64,000 nucleotides of DNA, from the NCBI RefSeq assembly GCF_001306115.1, contig NZ_LGCL01000027.1, positions 25,181-89,180 of the forward strand, read 5' to 3'. Every line of letters begins with the position of its first letter. The stretch's first letter is position 1. Shown piece by piece: positions 1 to 8,690 of the stretch. The stretch is from Ornatilinea apprima. GTDB taxonomy: Bacteria; Chloroflexota; Anaerolineae; Anaerolineales; Anaerolineaceae. The notes below the pieces were generated by a model that was given only the letters and a program-made list of their open reading frames with translations, had not been told where the DNA came from and did no database searches. The position numbers and the translations under genes were made by a program.

Positions 1-288
1 CTGGGGCATTTTCTGGTTTACGCGCGCATTGGGCTGGAAGACTGGCTGCGGCAGACCGCGCCTTTCCTTTCCACCGTGTATGTGCATTCCAATCACGGAC
101 AGGTGGATGAGCACCTGCCCCCCGGAGAGGGATTGTTAAGCGCGGAACAGGTGCAGATGGCGGCGCGTTACGCCCCGGCGCAGGCGCGCTTTGTGCTGAA
201 GCCGTTTGAGAAAACCGCCCTGCCGGCCAGCCTGGCCTGGCTGCGCCGGGTGTTGGAAGCAAAATCGAGTACAATGGGGGGCGTATGA
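1..288 (+). CDS. Sugar phosphate isomerase/epimerase-like protein, C-terminal fragment
   Basis: The reading frame is open from the first base of the window, so only the last 95 residues are seen. The segment 'VYVHSNHGQVDEHLPPGEG' matches the end of TIM-barrel sugar phosphate isomerase/epimerases (AP endonuclease 2 superfamily), where a His-x-x-Asp pair and a D-x-H-x-P-x-G-x-G stretch contribute metal and substrate ligands. The substrate cannot be told from this fragment. The stop TGA overlaps the ATG of the next gene (ATGA), so the two are probably co-transcribed and translationally coupled. GTG at position 76 is an internal codon, not a likely start. Confidence 0.6.
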   Translation: MGHFLVYARIGLEDWLRQTAPFLSTVYVHSNHGQVDEHLPPGEGLLSAEQVQMAARYAPAQARFVLKPFEKTALPASLAWLRRVLEAKSSTMGGV

Positions 289-755
289 GCGAAGCAGAGC
301 AAGAGACCATTCCGCTCAGCGAGCGTGAAATCGCGGTGATGGTGCGCCAGCTCAGCGGAGGCGTAGACCCTAACGATGTCGCTTCGGATTTGTGCGTGGC
401 CAAGAACATGCCCTGGCGCGAGGCCGAAGCCGTGGTGGCACGCGTGCAAGCCGAGCACGGGCATCACATTCGCCGCTGGAACAAGACCAGCCTGACGGTG
501 ATTGGCGCGGGGATTGTGGTCGGCGGTGGGCTGCTGAGTTTTGTGCCCGCGCTGAACATTTTCCGCATCATCCGCTACGCGGTGCGCACCGGTCAGTTCA
601 GCCTGCGGCCAATTTTTCAGGGCGATGATTTGAGCTATCTTTCGGTGGCCATGCCGCTGCAGCTGCAGCCTTATTTTCTTTTTATCGGCATGGCAATGAT
701 TATGGGCGGTCTGGTGGGAATTTATTTTGCCCTGCGCGAAGAATCGCTGGAGTAG
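285..755 (+). CDS. Small membrane protein of unknown function
   Basis: This 156-residue protein starts at an ATG that overlaps the stop of the upstream gene by four bases. Its N-terminal 65 residues are soluble and charged. Two hydrophobic segments follow, at roughly residues 68-95 and 126-150, consistent with two membrane spans. No catalytic motif is recognised. The coupling suggests that it belongs to the upstream isomerase transcript. It is separated from proS by 64 bases that contain the proS ribosome-binding site. Function unknown. Confidence 0.6.
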   Translation: MSEAEQETIPLSEREIAVMVRQLSGGVDPNDVASDLCVAKNMPWREAEAVVARVQAEHGHHIRRWNKTSLTVIGAGIVVGGGLLSFVPALNIFRIIRYAVRTGQFSLRPIFQGDDLSYLSVAMPLQLQPYFLFIGMAMIMGGLVGIYFALREESLE

Positions 756-819
756 CCCCTTTCGTGAATCATAGAGAAAATCTCTTGCGCGGACGGCGCA
801 AGTTAAGGAGAAAACCTGT

Positions 820-2577
820 ATGCGAATGAGTCAATTGTTTGGTCACACCCTGCGCGAAGTGCCCTCCGACGCGGAGATTGCCAGTCACCAATTACTGCTG
901 CGCGCCGGATATATGGTGCAGTTGGGCGCGGGCATTTTCAACACCCTGCACCTGGGCAAGCGCGTTCAAACCAAGATCGAAAAGATCCTGCGCGACGAGA
1001 TGGATGCCATCGGCGGGCAGGAGATCAGCATGCCGGTGGTGCAGCCGGCCGACGTGTGGAAGCAGACCGGCCGCTATTATCAGATCGGCGCGGAGATGAG
1101 CCGCTTTAAGGACCGCAAAGACAGCGACATGGTGCTGGCCATGACGCATGAAGAGGCCACCGCTTACCTCACGCGCGCGCTGGTGCAGTCATACAAGCAC
1201 CTGCCGCGCCTGGTTTACCACATTCAGACCAAGTGGCGCGACGACCCGCGCCCGCGCGCCGGGCTGATCCGCGTGCGCGAATTTACGATGAAAGACAGCT
1301 ACAGCCTGGACGCGGATTATGAGGGCTTAGAGCGCCAGTACCGCGCCCATTACCAGAGCTATTTCAATATCTTTCACCGCTGCGGCCTGCCGGTGGTGGC
1401 GGTGAAATCGGACACGGGTATGATGGGCGGCAAGCTGGCACATGAGTTTATGTACCTGGCGCCCATTGGCGAAGACACGCTGATCCACTGCGAAGGCTGC
1501 GGCTATATTGCCAACCGGCAGATTGCCAGCTTCCGCAAAGCGGCTGCCGCGCCCGAAGAGCCCCGCCCGTTGGAGAAGATCGCCACACCCGGCACCAAAA
1601 CCATCCGCGACCTGGCCGCTTTGCTCAACATCCCCGAGGCAAAAACCGCCAAAGCGGTGTTTATGGTGGCAACCATTAGTGAAGCGGATCAAGACCGCGA
1701 TGTGCTGGTGTTCGCCGTGGTGCGCGGGGATATGGACGTGAACGAGACCAAGCTGACCAACGCGGTGAAAGCCAAAGACTTGCGCCCGGCGCGCGACGAA
1801 GAAATTCGCGCCATTGGCGCCGAGCCGGGCTATGCCTCGCCGATTGGCTTGAAGGGCGCGCTGATTGTGGTTGACGACAGCGTTGCCAGCTCACCCAACC
1901 TGGTGGCGGGCGCCAACGAAGAGGGCTTCCATTTGGGGAACGTCAACTACGGGCGCGATTTCAGCGCGGACATCGTCACCGATATTGCCGTGGCCGAAGA
2001 GGGCTACGCCTGCCCGGACTGCGGCGCGCCGCTGCGCGCCTCGCGCGGAGTGGAAGTGGGCAACATCTTTAAGCTGGGCACGCGCTATTCGGACGCGCTG
2101 GGCTGTGTGTATACCGACGCGGAAGGCAAAGAACGCCCGGTGATTATGGGTTCTTACGGCATTGGCGTGGGGCGGCTGATGGCCTGCGCCGCTGAAGAGC
2201 ATCACGATGAATACGGCCTGATCTGGCCAATCTCCATCGCGCCGTACCAGGTGCATCTGGTGTCGATTTTTGGCAACGACGCCGATGCCGACGCGGTCTA
2301 CCAGCGCCTGACCGCCGCCGGAATTGAGGTGCTGTACGATGACCGCAACGAGCGCCCGGGGGTCAAGTTTAATGACGCCGACCTGATCGGCATCCCCCTG
2401 CGCGTGACGGTGAGCCAGCGCTCGCTGGAGGCGGGCGGGGTGGAATTCAAACGCCGCGCCGACAAAGACAAAACCATCCTCCCGTTGGAGGGCCTGGAAG
2501 AGCGCCTGCGCGCGGAGATCGCCGCCCTGCAGGCAGAGATCGACCGCGGTGTGGTGGAAGTGACTTATAGGGATTGA
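820..2577 (+). CDS. proS: Prolyl-tRNA synthetase
   Basis: This class II aminoacyl-tRNA synthetase charges tRNA-Pro in the cytoplasm. It is 585 residues long, typical of the bacterial type. The N-terminal catalytic part carries 'MTHEEATAYLTR' and the motif 2 stretch 'TKWRDDPRPRAGLIRVREF'. A YbaK-like editing insertion occupies about residues 230-400, and motif 3 is seen in 'MGSYGIGVGRLMA'. The C-terminus is an anticodon-binding domain. The ATG is preceded by a TAAGGAG ribosome-binding site about nine bases upstream. An intrinsic terminator follows 20 bases after the stop, so the gene probably ends its transcript. It is the most secure backbone marker in this part of the window. Confidence 0.97.
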   Translation: MRMSQLFGHTLREVPSDAEIASHQLLLRAGYMVQLGAGIFNTLHLGKRVQTKIEKILRDEMDAIGGQEISMPVVQPADVWKQTGRYYQIGAEMSRFKDRKDSDMVLAMTHEEATAYLTRALVQSYKHLPRLVYHIQTKWRDDPRPRAGLIRVREFTMKDSYSLDADYEGLERQYRAHYQSYFNIFHRCGLPVVAVKSDTGMMGGKLAHEFMYLAPIGEDTLIHCEGCGYIANRQIASFRKAAAAPEEPRPLEKIATPGTKTIRDLAALLNIPEAKTAKAVFMVATISEADQDRDVLVFAVVRGDMDVNETKLTNAVKAKDLRPARDEEIRAIGAEPGYASPIGLKGALIVVDDSVASSPNLVAGANEEGFHLGNVNYGRDFSADIVTDIAVAEEGYACPDCGAPLRASRGVEVGNIFKLGTRYSDALGCVYTDAEGKERPVIMGSYGIGVGRLMACAAEEHHDEYGLIWPISIAPYQVHLVSIFGNDADADAVYQRLTAAGIEVLYDDRNERPGVKFNDADLIGIPLRVTVSQRSLEAGGVEFKRRADKDKTILPLEGLEERLRAEIAALQAEIDRGVVEVTYRD

Positions 2578-2597
2578 GATGCGGTAAAGAACAACAG

Positions 2598-2622
2598 GGT
2601 GCGGCGCTGCCGCACCTTTTTT
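2598..2622 (+). terminator. Intrinsic terminator of proS
   Basis: GGTGCGGC (2598-2605) pairs perfectly with GCCGCACC (2609-2616) across a GCT loop, followed by six T. The 3' half plus T-run and GTC (2609-2625) recurs exactly at 4085-4101, beyond the repeat array. Confidence 0.88.
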
Positions 2623-2625
2623 GTC
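2609..2625 (+). repeat. Left copy of 17-bp direct repeat flanking the array
   Basis: GCCGCACCTTTTTTGTC, the 3' half of the proS terminator. An identical copy lies at 4085-4101 on the other side of the array. Confidence 0.85.
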
Positions 2626-2659
2626 TGGGGGTTGAGTGTTCTGTTCAAGCCCCGCTGTT

Positions 2660-4074
2660 AACCAATGGTGGGTTGCGGGCAGCGACAAAATGGTTATGGC
2701 GCAGAGCAGAGTGACCGCACAAAAGAACCCAATCCGCGGCAGGGTGGGAGCAGGGCGGATTAACCCATTCAAAGGGAAACCGGCGTGGACACCCGCCCGA
2801 ATCCCACCAACAAAAGCCAATGGTGGGTTGCGGGCGGTGATGAAAAGGTTTTGGCGCGAAGCAGATCGTCCGCCCTCCACGCCACCCTACGGAAGAATCC
2901 AATCCGCGGTAGGGTGGGAGCAGGGCGGCTAACCCATTCAAAGGTAAACCGGCGTAATGATCCGCCCGAATCCCACCAACAAAAGCCAATGGTGGGTTGC
3001 GGGCGGTGATGAAAAGGTTTTGGCGCGAAGCAGATCGTCCGCCCTCCACGCCACCCTACGGAAGAATCCAATCCGCGGTAGGGTGGGAGCAGGGCGGCTA
3101 ACCCATTCAAAGGGAAACCGGCGTAATGATCCGCCCGAATCCCACCAACAAAAGCCAATGGTGGGTTGCGGGTGGCGACAAAAAAGGTTTGACGCAAAGT
3201 AAATTGTCCGCCCTCCACGCCACCCTACAAGAGACCCCAATCCGCGGTAGGGTGGGAGCAGGGCGGCTAACCCATTCAAAGGGAAACCGGCGTAATGATC
3301 CGCCCGAATCCCACCAACAAAAGCCAATGGTGGGTTGCAGGCGGCGATAAAATGATTTTGGCGCAAAGTAAATTGTCCGCCCTCCACACCACCCTACGGA
3401 AGAATCCAATCCGCGGTAGGGTGGGAGCAGGGCGGGTCAGCCGATTCAATGGTAAACCGGCGTGGACACCCGCCCGAATCCCACCAACAAAAGCCAATGG
3501 TGGGTTGCGGGCGGTGATGAAAAGGTTTTGGCGCAAAGCAAATTGTCCGCCCTCCACGCCACCCTACGGAAGAATCCAATCCGTGGTAGGGTGGGAGCAG
3601 GGCGGCTAACTCATTCAAAGGGAAATCGGCGTAATGATCCGCCCGAATCCCACCATAAGATAACGGTGGGTTGCGGGTGGCGACAAAATGGTTTTGGCGC
3701 AAAGCAAATTGTCCGCCCTCCACGCCACCCTACGGAAGAATCCAATCCGCGGCAGGGTGGGAGCAGGGCGGGTCAGCTCATTCAAAGGTAAATCGACGCA
3801 ATGATCCGCCCGAATCCCACCAACAAAAGCCAGTGGTGGGTTGCGGGCGGCGACAAAATAGTTTTGGCGCAAAGTAAATTGTCCGCCCTCAACGCCACCC
3901 TACAAGAGACCCCAATCCGCGGTAGGGTGGGAGCAGGGCGGATTAACCCATTCAAAGGGAAACCGGCGTGGACACCCGCCCGAATCCCACCAACAAAAGC
4001 CAATGGTGGGTTGCGGGCGGTGATGAAAAGGTTTTGGCGCGAAGCAGATCGTCCGCCCTCCACGCCACTCTACC
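2660..4074. repeat. Tandem array of about 169-bp dyad-symmetric repeats
   Basis: About eight and a half copies of a unit near 169 bp lie head to tail. The phrase 'caatggtgggttgcgg' or a close variant starts near 2661, 2818, 2987, 3157, 3326, 3496, 3662, 3830 and 4001. The spacings are about 157 and then 166-171 bases. Each unit has two long dyads: CGCCCG..CCCACC against GGTGGG..CGGGCG, and CCGCCCT..CCACCCTAC against GTAGGGTGG..AGGGCGG. The copies differ by scattered substitutions. Two diverged relatives lie at 8211-8440. Open frames in the array run on all frames, repeat with the unit and have no ribosome-binding sites, so they are not taken as genes. No protein-coding gene is seen between 2578 and 4155. 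Confidence 0.93.
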
Positions 4075-4084
4075 ATAAATTGAC

Positions 4085-4101
4085 GCCGCACCTTTTTTGT
4101 C
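4085..4101 (+). repeat. Right copy of 17-bp direct repeat flanking the array
   Basis: Identical to 2609-2625. Only the 3' arm of the terminator is present here, so no hairpin can form. This supports the view that the repeat array was inserted or expanded inside former terminator sequence. Confidence 0.85.
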
Positions 4102-4155
4102 ACAACCTGTTAAACCCCTGTTTGCAACATCACCTCATATCAGTACAATAAAGAT

Positions 4156-4704
4156 ATGGAAATTTCAACGGCACGCTTGCGCTTGCGGGAATTTCTGGCC
4201 TCAGACGCGCCCGCGGTTTTGCGCTACCAAAATGACCCGGAATACCTGAAGTTCTACGAGTGGGAGAGCCGCACTCCGCAGGAAGTTCAGGAATTCATCA
4301 ACCTGTTTTTAGACTGGCAGGCTGAGACGCCGCGCAGTAAATTCCAGCTGGCGATTACGCTGCGCCAGAGCGGCAAGCTGATCGGCAACGTGGGTATTCG
4401 CCAGATGACCGCCGAAAGCCGTGAAGCAGACCTGGGCTATGAACTCGATCCGCAGTATTGGGGCATGGGGTATGCCAGTGAGGCCGCCCACGCCATGCTC
4501 GATTTTGCCTTTACCACTCTGGGCATTCTCACCGTTACCGCCGAGGTGATCGCCGAAAATCAGCGCTCACAGCGCGTGCTGGAACGCATGGGTATGCAGC
4601 TCACCCAGCGCAGCCAGGCCGACCAGTATTTCAAAGGCCGCTGGTGGGACACGCTGCACTACGCTTTACCCTCCCGCGATTGGACGCCCGCGTCGAACGC
4701 TTGA
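4156..4704 (+). CDS. GNAT family N-acetyltransferase (RimJ/RimL-like)
   Basis: This cytoplasmic protein of 182 residues is predicted to transfer an acetyl group from acetyl-CoA to an amine. It opens with 'TARLRLREF', typical of the RimJ/RimL branch that acetylates ribosomal protein N-termini, other proteins or small molecules. The acetyl-CoA-binding motif A is 'QYWGMGYASEAAHAML' near residue 98, followed by 'AENQRSQRVLERMGM', the usual motif B region. The acceptor cannot be predicted. The gene starts 55 bases after the right 17-bp repeat flanking the hairpin array. No clear Shine-Dalgarno is seen ('aataaagATATGG'). Confidence 0.9.
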   Translation: MEISTARLRLREFLASDAPAVLRYQNDPEYLKFYEWESRTPQEVQEFINLFLDWQAETPRSKFQLAITLRQSGKLIGNVGIRQMTAESREADLGYELDPQYWGMGYASEAAHAMLDFAFTTLGILTVTAEVIAENQRSQRVLERMGMQLTQRSQADQYFKGRWWDTLHYALPSRDWTPASNA

Positions 4705-4775
4705 GAAATGTAACTTTCCGGGTCCCAATTCCATCTGAAACGGTAACCGAGAGATTTCTTTAGAATTGAGACCAA

Positions 4776-5318
4776 ATGCACGAGAAACGCTACGATAAAA
4801 AATTGGAAGATCTGCGCTCGCCGGCCCGCCTGGTGATGCTGGATGTGCAGCGCGTGGCGCAGCTGGCGCTGGAAAAATTTCACCCCGAATCGGTGCTGGA
4901 TGTGGGCACCGGAACTGGCATTTTTGCTGAAGCCTTCACGCGCCTGGGTATGCAGGTTACCGGGGTGGACGCGAACCTGGAGATGGTTGAAGCGGCGCGT
5001 GAGCATGTGCCCCAGGCGCGTTTCATCCAAGCGGCTGCCGAGGCCATCCCTGAATCCAATAATTCCTTTGATCTGGTGTTTATGGGCCATGTGCTGCACG
5101 AGACCGATGACCCGGTGCGCGCGCTGAGCGAGGCGCGGCGCATTGCGCGGCGCGGGGTGGTGGTGCTGGAATGGCCCTACCGTGACGAACCGCTTGGACC
5201 GCCGCTTTCGCACCGTCTGCATGTGGAAGACGTGTGCCGGATGGCGCATGAGGCCGGCTTCCAGGGATTTGGAACGATTCATCTGGCCCACATGGTGTTT
5301 TATTACCTGGTGCAGTAG
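4776..5318 (+). CDS. Class I SAM-dependent methyltransferase
   Basis: This protein of 180 residues has a Rossmann-type methyltransferase core. Motif I is 'VLDVGTGTGIFAEAF' (about residues 41-55), which binds S-adenosylmethionine. 'VTGVDANLEMV' gives the acidic residue that holds the ribose, and 'FDLVFMGHVLHETDDP' is the post-motif II region of the UbiE/BioC-like (Methyltransf_11) group. The substrate is unknown. The gene is followed by a strong intrinsic terminator. It is the last gene before the Tm-1-like gene set. Confidence 0.88.
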   Translation: MHEKRYDKKLEDLRSPARLVMLDVQRVAQLALEKFHPESVLDVGTGTGIFAEAFTRLGMQVTGVDANLEMVEAAREHVPQARFIQAAAEAIPESNNSFDLVFMGHVLHETDDPVRALSEARRIARRGVVVLEWPYRDEPLGPPLSHRLHVEDVCRMAHEAGFQGFGTIHLAHMVFYYLVQ

Positions 5319-5335
5319 AGCAAAAGCACGCTTAC

Positions 5336-5359
5336 AACCCGCGCTTTGCGGGTTTTTTT
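5336..5359 (+). terminator. Intrinsic terminator after methyltransferase gene
   Basis: AACCCGC (5336-5342) pairs with GCGGGTT (5348-5354) across a five-base loop, with a run of seven T. Confidence 0.88.
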
Positions 5360-5466
5360 ATTTAACTTCCCCTTCATAGTCAAAACTCAATTTCGGCGTT
5401 GATGAGCGTGTATATAATACATATACAACGTCTCTTCATTCGAGTTATCTTGTGGGAGGGAACCAA

Positions 5467-6678
5467 ATGAGTAAAACGGTTGTGATGGTTGGATCGCTTG
5501 ACACCAAGGGAGAAGAATTTGCCTTCGCGAAAAAAATCATCGAGCAGGCCGGGGTGAAAACCCTGGTGATCGATTTTGGCGTGATGGGTAAACCATTCTT
5601 TGAACCGGATGTTAAACGCGAAGATGTGGCCTCCGCGGGCGGCGGCGACCTGGCCAAGCTGGCTTCTGGCTCGCATAAAGACGATGCGATGAAAGTGATG
5701 ACGAAAGGCCTGGCCGCGGTGGTGAAAAAGCTCTACGCCGAGGGCAAGTTGGACGGTATTCTGGGCATGGGCGGCAGCGGCAACACTTCCATCGCTACCA
5801 CTGCCATGCGCGAGTTGCCCGTGGGCGTGCCCAAACTGATGGTCTCCACCCTGGGCGGCGGTGACGTGAGCGCCTACGCCGGCACCAAGGATATCACCTT
5901 CATGCCCTCGGTGGTGGACGTGGCCGGGATCAACAGCATCAGCCGCCGCATCTACGCCAACGCTGCCGGCGCGATTGCCGGGATGGTGCTGGCCGAAGCC
6001 GGTGAGGCTGGCGCGGTGAAGCCATTGATCACCGCCTCGATGTTTGGCAACACCACCACCTGCGTCAACGCAGCGCGCGAGATCATTGAAAAAGAAGGCT
6101 ACGAGGTGCTGGTCTTCCATGCCACCGGCACAGGCGGCAAGACGATGGAAAGCCTGATCGCGGACGGCTATATCGCCGCCTCGCTGGATATCACCACCAC
6201 CGAGCTGGCCGACGAGGTGTGCGGGGGCGTGCTCAGCGCCGGGCCGGAGCGCTGCATGGCAGCCGCCAAGGCTGGCATTCCCACTGTGCTGGTGCCTGGC
6301 TGCGTGGATATGGCCAACTTCTGGGGCATCGGCACCGTGCCAGAGAAGTACAAGGGCCGCAATCTGTATGAGTGGAACCCCAACGTGACCCTGCTGCGCA
6401 CCAACGTGGAAGAAAATATTACGATGGGCAAAATGATCGCCCGCGCCGCCAACGCCTCGACCGCGCCGGTGGTGGTGATCCTGCCGCTCAAGGGCGTCTC
6501 CATGCTCGATAGCGAGGGCGGGCGGTTCTGGGACCCCGAAGCGGACCAGGCCTGCTTTGACACCATCAAGCAGAATCTCAAACCCGGCATTCCGGTGATT
6601 GAGGTGGACAACAATATCAACGATCCTGAATTTTCATCCAAAGTGGCGCAAACGCTGTTGGATCTGTTGAAGAAATAA
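5467..6678 (+). CDS. Tm-1-like ATP-binding domain protein (UPF0261)
   Basis: A 403-residue protein of the UPF0261/Tm-1 N-domain family. It opens with 'VVMVGSLDTKGEEFAF', the family signature, and contains glycine-rich stretches 'GILGMGGSGNTS' and 'HATGTGGKTMESLI' typical of this ATP-binding fold. The ATG at 5467 is chosen because GGGAGG lies eight bases upstream. An earlier in-frame TTG/GTG would add five residues and lose that site. The PEP-hydrolase-like gene follows 37 bases downstream. In tomato Tm-1, an inhibitor of tobamovirus RNA replication, homologues of the two proteins are fused in one chain. The bacterial biochemical role is not established. The gene set suggests a joint enzymatic function. 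Confidence 0.9.
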   Translation: MSKTVVMVGSLDTKGEEFAFAKKIIEQAGVKTLVIDFGVMGKPFFEPDVKREDVASAGGGDLAKLASGSHKDDAMKVMTKGLAAVVKKLYAEGKLDGILGMGGSGNTSIATTAMRELPVGVPKLMVSTLGGGDVSAYAGTKDITFMPSVVDVAGINSISRRIYANAAGAIAGMVLAEAGEAGAVKPLITASMFGNTTTCVNAAREIIEKEGYEVLVFHATGTGGKTMESLIADGYIAASLDITTTELADEVCGGVLSAGPERCMAAAKAGIPTVLVPGCVDMANFWGIGTVPEKYKGRNLYEWNPNVTLLRTNVEENITMGKMIARAANASTAPVVVILPLKGVSMLDSEGGRFWDPEADQACFDTIKQNLKPGIPVIEVDNNINDPEFSSKVAQTLLDLLKK

Positions 6679-6718
6679 GTTGGATCTTGTGTGAGATAGC
6701 GTAAAAAAGGAGAGAATG

Positions 6719-7549
6719 ATGGCACTGACCAGACAGGAAATGTTAAAACGATTGCACGCCCAGGTGGCAGCCGGGAAACCGATTGTGGGCTGCGGCGCGG
6801 GCACGGGTATTTCGGCCAAGTTCGCCGAGCGCGGCGGCGCGGACCTGATTATCATCTACAATTCAGGCCGTTACCGCATGGCCGGGCGCGGTTCTCTGGC
6901 GGGCTTGATGCCCTACGGCGACGCTAACGGCATTGTGGTGGAAATGGCCTCCGAAGTGCTGCCGGTGGTCAAAGACACCCCCGTGCTGGCGGGTGTGTGC
7001 GGCACCGATCCCTTCCGCCTGATGCCCGTCTTTCTGAAACAATTGAAGGAGATCGGCTTCTCCGGCGTGCAGAACTTCCCCACCGTTGGCCTGATCGATG
7101 GCAACTTCCGCGCCAATCTGGAAGGCACCGGCATGGGCTATGGCAAGGAAGTGGAGATGATCCGCCTGGCGCACGAACTGGATATGTTCACCTCGCCGTA
7201 TGTCTTCGATGAGGACGACGCCAAAGCGATGGCCGAAGCCGGGGCAGACCAGCTGGTGGCGCATGTGGGCCTCACCACGGCCGGCAGCATTGGCGCGGCG
7301 GTGGCCTTTACCCTGGAAGAAGCGGTGGAGAAAGTGCTGAAGATCGCCGAAGCCGGGCGCAAAGTGCGCAAAGACATTCTGGTGATCTGTCACGGCGGCC
7401 CGTTTGACGAGCCGGAAAACGTGGCCAAGGCCCTGGCGATGATGCCCAGCATTCAAGGCTTCTTTGGCGCGTCTTCGATTGAGCGCCTGCCCACCGAGCG
7501 CGGCATTCAGGGCCAGGTGGAGGCTTTCAAGAGTATCCAACTGCGCTGA
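6719..7549 (+). CDS. Phosphoenolpyruvate hydrolase-like TIM-barrel protein
   Basis: This protein of 276 residues belongs to the PEP hydrolase-like family (TIM barrel related to PEP mutase and isocitrate lyase). Recognisable parts are '[34 protein letters not shown]' at the N-terminus (seen in two pieces around residues 20-53) and '[10 protein letters not shown]' near residue 98. Two ATGs are adjacent (6716 and 6719). The second has the better spacing from AAGGAGAG at 6707-6714. It lies directly downstream of the Tm-1-like gene, and the two are domains of one protein in plants, so a complex or a shared pathway is likely. The reaction is unknown. Confidence 0.87.
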   Translation: MALTRQEMLKRLHAQVAAGKPIVGCGAGTGISAKFAERGGADLIIIYNSGRYRMAGRGSLAGLMPYGDANGIVVEMASEVLPVVKDTPVLAGVCGTDPFRLMPVFLKQLKEIGFSGVQNFPTVGLIDGNFRANLEGTGMGYGKEVEMIRLAHELDMFTSPYVFDEDDAKAMAEAGADQLVAHVGLTTAGSIGAAVAFTLEEAVEKVLKIAEAGRKVRKDILVICHGGPFDEPENVAKALAMMPSIQGFFGASSIERLPTERGIQGQVEAFKSIQLR

Positions 7550-7589
7550 GACAAAAAAGCGTGAATCGGTTTGACGGAAGGAGATTGCT

Positions 7590-8024
7590 ATGGATGGGAA
7601 ACCACGAGTGTATGAAAGCGCGGTGATAGCGGCGCCCAGAGAAAAAGTGTGGGAGCGGGTTCGCGATTTTAACGCCCTGCCCGTCTGGCACCCGGCCATC
7701 GCCAAAAGCGAGCTGGAAGGGGGCGAATGCGTGGGCTGCGTGCGCCATTTCTTTTTGCAAGACGGGGCCGAACTGCGCGAGAAACTGCTGGCGCTTTCGG
7801 ACCTGGACTGCGCGTGCGTGTACGCGATTCTGGAATCCCCAATGCCGCTCAAAGATTATGTAGCCACCTTGCGGCTGTATGAGATCACGGCGACAAAACA
7901 GACCTTCGCGGAGTGGTTCGCTTATTTTGACGTAACCGACCCCAGCGCAGAGGCCGGCACCGTGGAAACGGTGCACGGCGTGTTTCGCACCGGGTTGGAA
8001 AGCCTGGTGAAATATTTTGCCTGA
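7590..8024 (+). CDS. SRPBCC family protein
   Basis: This protein of 144 residues has the START/Bet v1-like helix-grip pattern. The N-terminal strand 'YESAVIAAPREKVWERVRDFNALPVWHP' (about residues 6-33) is the polyketide cyclase/dehydrase-type signature, and a C-terminal helix ends in 'LESLVKYFA'. Such proteins bind hydrophobic ligands or aromatic polyketides. The ligand here is unknown. The start follows AAGGAG by seven bases. It lies 40 bases after the PEP-hydrolase-like gene, on the same strand, and precedes an intrinsic terminator, so the three genes probably form one operon. Confidence 0.8.
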   Translation: MDGKPRVYESAVIAAPREKVWERVRDFNALPVWHPAIAKSELEGGECVGCVRHFFLQDGAELREKLLALSDLDCACVYAILESPMPLKDYVATLRLYEITATKQTFAEWFAYFDVTDPSAEAGTVETVHGVFRTGLESLVKYFA

Positions 8025-8042
8025 TGGCGAAAGAGAATGAAG

Positions 8043-8075
8043 AAGCGGGGGTGCAATGCTGCGCCCCCGCTTTTT
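8043..8075 (+). terminator. Intrinsic terminator of the Tm-1-like operon
   Basis: AGCGGGGG and CCCCCGCT form a GC-rich stem around a short inner hairpin, followed by a run of five T. Confidence 0.85.
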
Positions 8076-8128
8076 ATGCCCAATGTCTTTTTTCGGGCGG
8101 ATGGCCATTCTGGTTTCCTGTAGGGTGT

Positions 8129-8197
8129 CGTTGGCTGCGGATCGAGCCGGCGCTGGCGTAAACAGATTGCCGGTGATCAAATGGCGCGCAGCCAACG
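8129..8197. repeat. Inverted repeat, REP-like
   Basis: CGTTGGCTGCG (8129-8139) is matched by CGCAGCCAACG (8187-8197). It sits next to the repeats at 8211-8440 and begins with the same 'tagggtg' phrase, so it looks like a member of a related palindromic repeat class. Confidence 0.6.
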
Positions 8198-8210
8198 CAC
8201 CGATTGTAAG

Positions 8211-8440
8211 CCATCGGTAGGGTGGGTGAAAGGCGGAAAAGCAGATTCAAAGTAAACCGGTGAATTGATCCGCCTGAAACCCACCAATGTGCTCATCAAC
8301 GGTGGGTTTCGGGCGATACCAAAGGATCGGTTGAATGGGCATGGTTTAATCGCCCTGCATGTCATCGGTAGGGTGGGTGAAAGGCGGAAAAGCAGATTCA
8401 AAGGTAAACCGGTGAATTGATCCGCCTGAAACCCACCAAT
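8211..8440. repeat. Two diverged relatives of the hairpin repeat
   Basis: The phrase 'catcggtagggtgggtgaaa' occurs at 8212 and again at 8363, followed by 'ggcggaaaagcagattcaaa' and 'gatccgcctgaaacccacc' in both. The copies are about 151 bp apart. Gene order of the two dyads matches the 169-bp units at 2660-4074, but the sequence has diverged. Bases 8441-8690 hold no gene or clear signal. Confidence 0.8.
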
Positions 8441-8690
8441 GAGTGTATTTGCCCCTACGGATGTAAAGAAACCGCCCTGCCGAAGGCAAAAATCAAAATT
8501 GCAAACTACTGGAAATGCGCCCCGCGCGATGCTAAAATAGTCTATACCTGTTCCCCCCAATTCATATTTTTGCACACACAGGTTTTGGATGCCATTGGGA
8601 GGCGCAGACTGGAACAAGGGGGATGCCGCTTTCATCATCGACGTTCCACTGCGCGCCTGGAAATGACCCGGTATTTGAGGCAGGTATACG

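Noticed and set aside
1891..2880. 329-codon minus-strand frame
   Set aside because: It is antisense to proS and continues into the array, so it is a shadow of GC-rich codon use.
2660..4074. Possible CRISPR array
   Set aside because: There are no 25-40-bp repeats alternating with unique spacers. The whole 169-bp unit is repeated and no cas genes lie nearby. The Cas4-like domain at 36118 is part of a helicase fusion.
2636..4103. Many overlapping open frames of 67-149 codons, both strands, in the hairpin array
   Set aside because: They repeat with the 169-bp unit, have no ribosome-binding sites and encode Arg/Pro-rich text from the repeat itself.
5390..5418. Promoter with TATAAT at 5413 for the Tm-1-like gene
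   Set aside because: The -35 position (ATTTCG) is a poor match, so only the -10 is suggestive.
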